Source: Sulfurimonas sp.
Lineage (GTDB): Bacteria; Campylobacterota; Campylobacteria; Campylobacterales; Sulfurimonadaceae
DNA: 11,221 nt
Assembly: GCF_023228785.1 (NCBI RefSeq)
Contig: NZ_JALOAN010000053.1
Coordinates: 1 to 11,221, forward strand
Direction of reading: 5' to 3'
Shown: positions 5,838 through 11,221 of the stretch, piece by piece
Layout of the letters: the number at the start of each line of letters is the position of its first letter
How positions within the stretch are numbered: the stretch's first letter is position 1
Program-made: the position numbers and the translations under genes
Notes under the pieces: generated by a model
What the model was told of the DNA's origin: nothing
Database searches by the model: none
The model's input: only the letters and a program-made list of their open reading frames with translations

Positions 5838-5838
5838 C

Positions 5839-6382
5839 TCTTTAATCAAACACATTATATGTAAAAAACCTTAATACACATGATTAACTAGCATAATTTT
5901 TGTGTGTTAAAAATAGAGAAACAGCAAAAAGTATTATTATCTGATTAAGATGCTCAAAAGCGTATATGCTTCTTAAAATTTTAGTGTATGTTTAATGCCA
6001 TATATTTAAATAACTCAACACTATGTGTGTTAATTGGCAAATTTCTTACATAACATACAAGATGTTGTTAAGTCATGAATACAAATCAAAAGCCTTGTAT
6101 AATCATAAGAGTTAGATAGATATCATTCATAAGCATAAAAACTCCAAAGGTGCTATTTTAATAGCATACAAAAAGAAGCATATATGGATAAATCTACAGC
6201 TAGTGAACTAATAAAATTTATTTGGTGCTAGGCTAGTTTTTTAGGATTTACTTCTAAATTTATGAGTAGATTAAGTGAAAGTCAATTCACTTGAATAGGT
6301 GCTAAATAGGCACTTTATGACTGTTTTGCTCTTTGGTGTTAGTTATTAACTGTATTTAATATTGTATTAATTTTCTTGATAC
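5839..6382. other. Non-coding stretch upstream of the cassette array
   Basis: About 540 AT-rich bases without a convincing gene on either strand. It holds a perfect 7-bp hairpin at 6273-6292 (AAGTGAA/TTCACTT), a hairpin TGCTAT/ATAGCA at 6151-6166, and GGTGCTA three times at 6149, 6224 and 6298 with spacings of 75 and 74 bases. A short frame from ATG 6184 runs 15 codons to TAG and then stays open to TGA at 6292; this could be a gene relic. No attI site or integrase remnant was recognised. Confidence 0.5.
5854..5859 (-). promoter_or_regulatory. Candidate -10 box driving the cassette array
   Basis: TATAAT on the minus strand, 16 bases before the first core site, with a T-run (TTTTTT) just upstream and no clear -35. 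Transcription would start near 5847 and run through the mini-cassette into the HRPCxECRR gene, the position of a cassette promoter (Pc) in integrons. AT-rich DNA gives such boxes by chance, hence modest confidence. Confidence 0.35.
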
Positions 6383-6388
6383 TATAAT
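6383..6388 (+). promoter_or_regulatory. -10 box of the DUF2231 gene
   Basis: Perfect TATAAT, 31 bases before the ATG, with a T-rich tract upstream. It places the transcript start near 6395, ahead of the ribosome site AAGGAAG. Confidence 0.55.
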
Positions 6389-6418
6389 CTTCCTATTCTC
6401 TAAAAAAAAGGAAGAAAA

Positions 6419-6892
6419 ATGAATATCTTACATCCACCATTTGTACACTTCGTAGTCGCCCTGCCTATAATCGCTTTGTTTTCTCAATTTACATATTTTA
6501 TTACAAAAGATATAGCCTATTCCAAAGCAGCATTTCGAATTGTTGGTTTTGCAATGTTTGTATCATTTCTCGCAGCAATCAGTGGAATAGAAGATGCACA
6601 AAAGATAATGGAAAATAATTACATTGTCCAAGAAGGGGTAAGTGCTTTAAGCACTCATAAGATATTTGGTTTTTTTGTGGTAGCTATTTTGGTAATCACT
6701 TCTATAGTTAAATGGTTTGCTATTTCTAAAGAATCTGCTCTTTATGAAAATATTTCTTTTATATTGATTATAGTTTTATTGGTAGTTTCACTTTATCAAG
6801 GTAGAAGTGGGGGAATGCTTGTTTACAAATATTCTGCAGGTATCAATAATGATGTTGTTATACAAAGAACTCTTGAGCAGAAAAAAGAGTAG
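6419..6892 (+). CDS. DUF2231-type four-helix membrane protein
   Basis: 157 residues. The N-terminus MNILHPPFVHFVVALP matches the family signature HPxxVHFxxAL (H5, H10), and the C-terminal part has GRSGGMLVYKYSAG, the usual GGxLVYxxG ending. Hydrophobic segments at about 8-28, 38-58, 79-101 and 112-126 give four inner-membrane helices; H80 begins the third. The histidines at helix ends have led to the idea that the family may bind haem or metal; function is unproven. The start is supported by AAGGAAG five bases upstream. It is a single-gene unit with its own promoter, convergent with the DUF302 gene. Confidence 0.85.
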   Translation: MNILHPPFVHFVVALPIIALFSQFTYFITKDIAYSKAAFRIVGFAMFVSFLAAISGIEDAQKIMENNYIVQEGVSALSTHKIFGFFVVAILVITSIVKWFAISKESALYENISFILIIVLLVVSLYQGRSGGMLVYKYSAGINNDVVIQRTLEQKKE

Positions 6893-6905
6893 TCTCTTTT
6901 ATAAA

Positions 6906-6928
6906 CTTCCCATCCAAAAGATGGGAAG
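6906..6928. terminator. Hairpin terminator between convergent genes
   Basis: A perfect 9-bp stem, CTTCCCATC / GATGGGAAG, around the loop CAAAA, lying 14 bases past the DUF2231 stop and 22 bases past the DUF302 stop. T-tracts are poor (TTTAT on the minus side), so termination may be weak, but the placement suits a shared bidirectional terminator. Confidence 0.65.
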
Positions 6929-6950
6929 AATAGGTAGTGTTTTAGAGTAA

Positions 6951-7862
6951 CTACTCTGCAAGTTCACTAAGAATATTTTGAAACTTATCTTGAGTTTGGC
7001 GAACTGCTTTAATTGTCGCTTCTTCTTTGATATCTAAATCACCGATCCAATTTTCTATAGATGGGTAAGCTATATACACAGTGTCATCATCTTTTTTCTT
7101 ATACATAACTACTGAAAAAGGAGCATAAGCACCAGCTTCTGGATGGTTTTTAGATACTGGATATATGGCATTAAATCTGATTATAGAGTATGTATCGAAG
7201 AAATCATAATCATCATGCTCAAATGTATAAGACTTTGGAACTAAAAATCCAACTGGACTTATTTCAGCTTCAAACTCTTCTTTAAAACTCTCTTTTAGCT
7301 CTTCATATGTATCACCATCTTCAAGTGCAAACTCTGTTGTAAACTCAGTTACTAAGGCTTCACTTGTTCCATGGTTTACACTTAAGTATTTACCATTTGG
7401 TAGTGCTTTATGCAGTGCTGCATCTACTAACTTTGAGTATGCTACTAGATCCGGATTTGTAGCAGGAATCTTTGTGATTCTAGACATACCGTACAAAGAG
7501 AGCGTAGAAACGTTAATATTGTCTTTTGCATCTACATAGATTGACATAGTAAGTGGTGTTATGATACCAACACTTGGATACTCGTTCATAAGTTTTTTTA
7601 GCAATTTATCATTAGTAAATATTGCTAAATTGTAGCTTTTATGATGTACGTTGTCATATCTTTTGGAAAAAATTGAGTTCATATCATTATTTACATCAAC
7701 TTTTAACCCAACATCTCCAAAAGCTTTTTGAACTGTTTTAGCATTTATAGCACCATTGGAATTTTCAACACTAAATATTTGAAGACTTTGCTCACTTGCC
7801 GAACATAGACTTGCACCTAATGCTAAAATCACACCTGTAAAGATCTTAAAAATCTTTTTCAT
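6951..7862 (-). CDS. Secreted DUF302-type protein with two DUF302-like halves
   Basis: About 303 residues with an N-terminal signal peptide (basic start KKIFK, hydrophobic core, probable cleavage after SLCSA near residue 22), so likely periplasmic. The first half has the DUF302 pattern YNLAIFTNDKLLKKLMNEYP, then a Pro-rich turn and TMSIYVDAKDN. The second half, with HPEAGAYAPFSVVMYKK then DDTVYIAYPSIENW, looks like a second diverged copy. DUF302 is a small alpha/beta fold of unknown function. GTG 7865 is possible, but ATG 7862 has AAAGGA at better spacing. The only cysteine near the N-terminus is inside the signal and does not form a good lipobox. Confidence 0.75.
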   Translation of the reverse strand: MKKIFKIFTGVILALGASLCSASEQSLQIFSVENSNGAINAKTVQKAFGDVGLKVDVNNDMNSIFSKRYDNVHHKSYNLAIFTNDKLLKKLMNEYPSVGIITPLTMSIYVDAKDNINVSTLSLYGMSRITKIPATNPDLVAYSKLVDAALHKALPNGKYLSVNHGTSEALVTEFTTEFALEDGDTYEELKESFKEEFEAEISPVGFLVPKSYTFEHDDYDFFDTYSIIRFNAIYPVSKNHPEAGAYAPFSVVMYKKKDDDTVYIAYPSIENWIGDLDIKEEATIKAVRQTQDKFQNILSELAE

Positions 7863-8022
7863 CACTATCCTTTAAATTTGTATGATAAGATTTTACTATA
7901 TTAATATTTGAACCATCTTAACAAGAACGACCTTTGCGATGGAAGGTTAAAAATCTACACTTGAGTATGAATCTACACTTTTAAACTCAAAAACAGTATA
8001 ATAACTTTTTTTAAATGAGGAA

Positions 8023-8028
8023 TATAAT
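8023..8028 (+). promoter_or_regulatory. Candidate -10 box of the dapE operon
   Basis: TATAAT about 75 bases before the dapE start. A second TATAAT lies at 7997-8002; either or both may serve. No clear -35 is visible. Confidence 0.4.
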
Positions 8029-8102
8029 ATTAAAAAATCAATTAAATTAGCGACTATGAAGTTTAGTAGATACACACAAGAAACTCAAAATAAGAGTAGT
8101 TT

Positions 8103-9200
8103 GTGAGTGTAATTGAACTTTTGAAGTATCTTATATCTCAAAAGAGCGAGACACCAAATGATGGTGGCATTTTGGACTATATAGAGAGCTATTTACCAGA
8201 ATTTACAGCTAAGCGTGTAGATATTGGAGGTGTAAAAAACCTCTTTATATATAAAAAGTTTGCTGAAGGCGAGCATCTCTGTTTTGCTGGACATGTTGAT
8301 GTAGTTCCTGCAGGTGAGGGTTGGAATACAGATCCTTATGAAGCTATAGAGAAAGATGGTTATATTTATGGTCGTGGAACTCAAGATATGAAGAGTGGCG
8401 TAGCGGCATTTACTCAAGCTGTAAAAGAGACAAAAGAGTTTAAAGGTACACTTTCACTTTTGCTGACTTCCGATGAAGAGGGCGATGCAGTAGATGGAAC
8501 TATAAGAGTTTTAGAGTATTTAGAAGATAACTTTATGCTTCCTGATGCTGTGATTGTGGCAGAACCAACTTGTGAGAGGAGTTTTGGAGATGCCATAAAA
8601 GTAGGAAGAAGAGGTTCTATAAATGGTTATATAACTTTAAAAGGAAAGCAAGGTCACGCAGCTTATCCAAACAAAACAATAAATCCAATTCACAATATCG
8701 CTCCAAGACTTTTAAATATGGCGGGGATAGATCTAGATCCAGGAGATGAGTTTTTTAGCCCTAGCAAGTTTGTTATAACTGATATTCGCGCAGGTATGCA
8801 AGTAACAAATGTCACTCCAAATGAGTTAAAGATGATGTTTAATGTGAGAAATACAACTCTTACAACTCAAAAAGAAGTTCGAGAGTTTGTAGCTAAAAAC
8901 TTAGAGGGTTTAGATTATGATCTAAAACTTACACAAGGCTCTTATCCTTTTAAAACAGATACAAAAACAAAGCTTGTAAAAAAGATTGATGAGGCGATAA
9001 AGAGCATAGTAGGTAAGAGAGCTAAACACTCAACTGCTGGAGGAACTTCAGATGCAAGATTTATCTCTGCAAAGGGCGTAGATGTTGTAGAATTTGGGGT
9101 CATCAATGATACAATTCACGCAGTAAATGAGAGAACTAGTGTTAGCGAAGTAGAAGGACTTTATAGAGTCTTTAAAAAACTTATAAATATTTGGGAGTAG
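8103..9200 (+). CDS. dapE: Succinyl-diaminopimelate desuccinylase
   Basis: 365 residues, the usual DapE length. The enzyme removes succinate from N-succinyl-LL-diaminopimelate in the cytosol, supplying LL-diaminopimelate for lysine and peptidoglycan. M20 di-zinc peptidase landmarks are in order: GHVDVVPAGEGW (H64 ligand, D66), YGRGTQDMKSG (D95 bridging), LTSDEEGDA (E125 catalytic, E126 ligand), VAEPT (E154), GRRGSINGYITLKGKQGHAAYP of the dimerisation lid start, STAGGTSDARF at 310-320 and H339. The start is GTG with AAGAG six bases upstream; the next ATG is far inside conserved sequence. First gene of an operon with the thioredoxin-like gene (3-base gap) and ridA. Confidence 0.96.
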   Translation: MSVIELLKYLISQKSETPNDGGILDYIESYLPEFTAKRVDIGGVKNLFIYKKFAEGEHLCFAGHVDVVPAGEGWNTDPYEAIEKDGYIYGRGTQDMKSGVAAFTQAVKETKEFKGTLSLLLTSDEEGDAVDGTIRVLEYLEDNFMLPDAVIVAEPTCERSFGDAIKVGRRGSINGYITLKGKQGHAAYPNKTINPIHNIAPRLLNMAGIDLDPGDEFFSPSKFVITDIRAGMQVTNVTPNELKMMFNVRNTTLTTQKEVREFVAKNLEGLDYDLKLTQGSYPFKTDTKTKLVKKIDEAIKSIVGKRAKHSTAGGTSDARFISAKGVDVVEFGVINDTIHAVNERTSVSEVEGLYRVFKKLINIWE

Positions 9201-9203
9201 GGC

Positions 9204-9623
9204 ATGAAATATATAATAGTTAGCATCATCTTTTTATCGTCACTTATGGCAGCTGAACTTAACTGGTTGAGTGAGTATGAAGAGGCTGTTGAAATTGCAA
9301 AAAAAGAGAAAAAAGATATCTATGTTTTGATTACATCAAGTAGTTGTCGTTGGTGTAGAAAGTTCGAAGACACTACACTTCAAGATGAAAGAGTGTTAAA
9401 ACTTTTAAGAGAAAAATATGTTTTAGTTCAAGCAGACAGAGATATGGATACTTTGCCAGAAAACTTCAACATCAGAAGTGTTCCAAGACACTACTTTGTA
9501 ACTTCTAATGAGAAGATAATCTTTACTTTTGCAGGCTACTGGGATGAGCTAGACTTTAGATCATATCTAAGAGATGTTGATAAAGAGAGAGCCATAAAAG
9601 TAAAAAAAGGCGAGATTAAATAA
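9204..9623 (+). CDS. Periplasmic thioredoxin-fold protein
   Basis: 139 residues. An N-terminal signal peptide (KYIIVSIIFLSSLMAA, cleavage near residue 17) sends it to the periplasm. The redox motif is C48-R-W-C51 in SSSCRWCRKFE, and the cis-proline loop SVPRHYF (P94) follows, with GYWDELDF near the end. The length and the 'CxWC' plus aspartate-rich middle resemble the thioredoxin-7/DUF255-like group of thiol reductases. A role in keeping exported proteins or cytochromes reduced is plausible but not shown. It is spaced three bases from dapE with its ribosome site inside the dapE end (GGAG), so the two are translated from one mRNA. Confidence 0.85.
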   Translation: MKYIIVSIIFLSSLMAAELNWLSEYEEAVEIAKKEKKDIYVLITSSSCRWCRKFEDTTLQDERVLKLLREKYVLVQADRDMDTLPENFNIRSVPRHYFVTSNEKIIFTFAGYWDELDFRSYLRDVDKERAIKVKKGEIK

Positions 9624-9642
9624 AATTAAGGAAAACTTACTA

Positions 9643-10017
9643 ATGAAATTCGTACAAACAAACAAAGCACCTTCGGCAATAGGACCTTACTCACAAGCAG
9701 TTGTGGCAAATGGGATGGTTTTTACCTCTGGACAGATTGCACTTACTCCTGCGGGAATTATGTTGGAAAATGATGTTGTGATCCAAACAAAACAAGTTTT
9801 AGTAAATCTAAAAGCAGTTTTAGAAGAAGCAGGAAGCTCAATGTCAGAGGTAATAAAGACTACTATTTTCATAGCTTCTATGGATGATTTTGTTACAATT
9901 AATGAGATCTACGAAGAGGCTTTTGGCTCTCATAAACCTGCTCGCTCAACTGTAGCGGTAAAGACTCTACCAAAAAATGCATTAGTTGAGATAGATGCAG
10001 TTGCACTTGTAAAGTAA
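9643..10017 (+). CDS. ridA: RidA family reactive-intermediate deaminase
   Basis: 124 residues, normal for the RidA/YjgF/UK114 family. It hydrolyses reactive enamine/imine intermediates released by PLP enzymes such as threonine dehydratase, preventing damage in the cytosol. Diagnostic segments are IGPYSQAV (Y16), VFTSGQIAL, KPARSTVAV with the substrate-binding arginine R101, and LVEIDAVAL with E116. The start ATG has AAGGAAAA about eight bases upstream, 19 bases after the thioredoxin-like gene, so it is the third gene of the dapE operon. A hairpin terminator follows. Confidence 0.95.
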   Translation: MKFVQTNKAPSAIGPYSQAVVANGMVFTSGQIALTPAGIMLENDVVIQTKQVLVNLKAVLEEAGSSMSEVIKTTIFIASMDDFVTINEIYEEAFGSHKPARSTVAVKTLPKNALVEIDAVALVK

Positions 10018-10032
10018 ATATGTGACTTTTTG

Positions 10033-10053
10033 GCGAGGTTGAAACCTCGCTTT
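10033..10053 (+). terminator. Intrinsic terminator of the dapE operon
   Basis: GCGAGGTT and AACCTCGC form a perfect 8-bp stem (loop GA) followed by TTT, 15 bases past the ridA stop. The T-tract is short, but the stem is GC-rich and well placed. A looser GGCG/CGCC pairing follows at 10058-10081. Confidence 0.65.
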
Positions 10054-10158
10054 CGATGGCGTTTGCACTTTGATCTTCGCCTAAATAACTTCTTTATTTT
10101 TATATAAATTTTACTATATTAATACCTAGTTAAGAAAAAAACTATACAATTCTTTTTT

Positions 10159-10181
10159 AAATGACCGACGGTCAGTCATTT
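10159..10181. promoter_or_regulatory. Palindromic operator upstream of the TetR gene
   Basis: AAATGAC and GTCATTT are perfect 7-bp arms around nine bases, and an inner TGACC/GGTCA palindrome overlaps the left arm. The TGACNGAC..GTCAGTCA style is typical of TetR/AcrR binding sites. A likely -10 (TATACA, 10143-10148) lies just upstream and the ribosome site AAGGAAAGG just downstream, so binding would block the operon's own transcription. Confidence 0.7.
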
Positions 10182-10193
10182 TAAAGGAAAGGC

Positions 10194-10793
10194 ATGGCAA
10201 TTATTGTAGATAAGGTACAAAAAAGAAAAGATATTGCACTAGCTTGTAAAGATATATTTGTAGAAAAAGGCATAAAAGAGTTAAGCGTATCTCAAATAGC
10301 AAAGGCTGCTAAGATAGGCAAGGGCACTATATATGACTACTTTTGTAACAAAGAAGATATAGTCTTTGAGATAGTAAATATTTTAATGAAAAAGTATAAA
10401 AAATCTTTAACAAAAAAGATAGAGAGTGCAAGCTCTACAAGGGAGAAGATAAAGCAATTTTCATCTATCTTTTATGATGAAGATGTCTCTGACCTAAGGG
10501 CTATATATAAGGAGTTTATCTCTATCTCTTTGAGTAGCCCAAACAAAGAGATGATGGAGTTTCAAAGCTCTTATGCAAAAGATTACTATGAGTGGTTTGT
10601 AGATGTTTTAAGAGATGGTGTGAAAAGTGGTGAGATAAGAGAGGGTTCTGAGGGCTTTGCAAGAGGGCTTTTTGTACTTGCAAAAGGTATGTTTATCTCA
10701 AGCTCGTCAACAAATACTATAGAAGATGTAAAATTAGAGATACATAAATTTACAGATGCTTTGTTTGATATTTTGGAGGAAAAAAATGACTAA
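10194..10793 (+). CDS. TetR/AcrR-family transcriptional repressor
   Basis: 199 residues, the usual TetR length. The N-terminal helix-turn-helix is clear: ACKDIFVEKGIKELSVSQIA, then AAKIGKGTIYDYFCNKEDIV (about residues 17-58). The C-terminal all-helical ligand and dimer domain is divergent, as usual. The start ATG has AAGGAAAGG directly upstream, and a palindromic operator lies 13 bases before it. Its last codons overlap the start of the TolC-family gene, so repressor and transport genes form one autoregulated unit. By analogy with AcrR and CmeR it should respond to a toxic ligand and control an efflux pump; the ligand is unknown. Confidence 0.93.
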   Translation: MAIIVDKVQKRKDIALACKDIFVEKGIKELSVSQIAKAAKIGKGTIYDYFCNKEDIVFEIVNILMKKYKKSLTKKIESASSTREKIKQFSSIFYDEDVSDLRAIYKEFISISLSSPNKEMMEFQSSYAKDYYEWFVDVLRDGVKSGEIREGSEGFARGLFVLAKGMFISSSSTNTIEDVKLEIHKFTDALFDILEEKND

Positions 10794-11221
10794 ATTACTA
10801 CTGCTGGTTATTCCAGTATTTATATATGCACAGAGTTTAAAATCACTGCTTGATTTTGCAACTACTAACAATAAAATGGCAATTTCAAAAGATCTACAAG
10901 AGATGGCTAGAGAAAAAGAAGTAGAGTCTTCTAAGAGTGAATACTATCCAAAGATAGATGCTGGTGCTTTTTATAGCAGAGATGATGATAGATCTAAGAA
11001 TATTCCTGGTGATACTTATAGCGGCTATGCAAAGATCTCACTAGATTTATATAGTGGTGGGGAGACACAAAACACTATAAAACAAAACAAAGAGCTCTCC
11101 TTATCTGCGAAATATAACTCCCTTTCATATAAAAAGAGTTTGCAACTAAGCATTACTGAGGATTACTACAATATAAAAAGTGATGAAGCTACTCTAAATG
11201 CACTAAAAGACAAAGAACTTC
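10786..11221 (+). CDS. TolC-family outer-membrane efflux protein (5' part)
   Basis: 145 codons are visible before the window ends. An N-terminal signal peptide (MTKLLLLVIPVFIYAQS, cleavage after YA) leads into QSLKSLLDFATTNN, then EYYPKIDAGAFYSRDD and ISLDLYSGGETQNTI, the helix-strand pattern of TolC-type channel proteins (the YPKI and LYSGG turns are characteristic). The ATG overlaps the TetR stop (ATGACTAA) and has GGAGGA six bases before it, so the two genes are translationally coupled. In this setting a membrane-fusion protein and an RND or ABC pump gene are expected next, beyond the window. The 3' end is cut by the window edge. Confidence 0.88.
   Translation, partial: MTKLLLLVIPVFIYAQSLKSLLDFATTNNKMAISKDLQEMAREKEVESSKSEYYPKIDAGAFYSRDDDRSKNIPGDTYSGYAKISLDLYSGGETQNTIKQNKELSLSAKYNSLSYKKSLQLSITEDYYNIKSDEATLNALKDKEL

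Noticed and set aside
3791..5838. CRISPR array or simple REP-type palindromes as an explanation of the repeated hairpins
   Set aside because: The sites are hundreds of bases apart, vary in length and sequence, and obey the core-complementarity rule of cassettes, which neither CRISPR nor REP elements would.
6184..6294. Small gene beginning ATGGATAAATCTACAGC
   Set aside because: It has a fair ribosome site but stops after 15 codons, continues to a second stop after about 20 more, and resembles no family I know. Kept only as a possible relic in the non-coding entry.
8193..8596. Minus-strand open frames inside dapE
   Set aside because: They are shadows of the conserved DapE frame, without family features. 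The minus-strand frame at 9687-9872 in ridA was dropped for the same reason.

Overview
The window is AT-rich and gene-dense, and looks like chromosomal DNA of a Campylobacterota bacterium, most like Sulfurimonas or a relative. Three things suggest this: a MutS protein carrying a C-terminal HNH nuclease (the MutS7 type, known from this group), promoters with clear TATAAT -10 boxes but no obvious -35 boxes, and the general protein style. The assignment is inference from protein and promoter character, not from a search.

Layout. Positions 1-461 hold a tRNA cluster: the 3' end of a probable tRNA-Asp, then tRNA-Glu(UUC) and tRNA-Val(UAC). Around them lie short repeats with inverted arms. At 763-3795 is the mutS7-like gene. 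From about 3791 to 5838 there is an array that reads leftward on the minus strand and has the anatomy of an integron cassette array without an integrase in view (a CALIN, or the distal end of a larger integron). In transcription order it holds a gene-less mini-cassette of about 151 bp, a cassette for a conserved HRPCxECRR protein, a cassette for a small four-helix membrane protein, and a cassette for a type II toxin-antitoxin pair whose ParE/RelE toxin is broken by one frameshift. Four attC-like palindromes (5681-5816, 4971-5041, 4459-4528, and a degenerate one at 3791-3857) separate the cassettes. The 7-bp core at the start of each of the first three cassettes is the exact reverse complement of the R'' core in that cassette's own attC, as expected for real cassettes. 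The last attC-like site overlaps the mutS7 stop codon.

Positions 5839-6382 are an apparently non-coding stretch upstream of the array, where an attI site or integrase might be expected but was not recognised. After it come a DUF2231-type membrane protein (+) and a secreted DUF302-type protein (-), convergent around a hairpin terminator. Next is a tight plus-strand operon: dapE (lysine/peptidoglycan synthesis), a periplasmic thioredoxin-like protein and a RidA deaminase, followed by a hairpin terminator. The window ends in a drug-efflux-type operon: a TetR/AcrR regulator with a palindromic operator just upstream, overlapping the start of a TolC-family outer-membrane protein that runs off the right edge.

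How the parts work together. The housekeeping genes (tRNAs, dapE, ridA) flank an accessory island. The cassette array is the most notable content. Its GC-rich first attC, mixed attC lengths, cassette genes of unknown function and toxin-antitoxin cassette all fit acquisition by integron recombination. The mutS7 gene is a lineage trait in its own right and sits directly at the distal end of the array.
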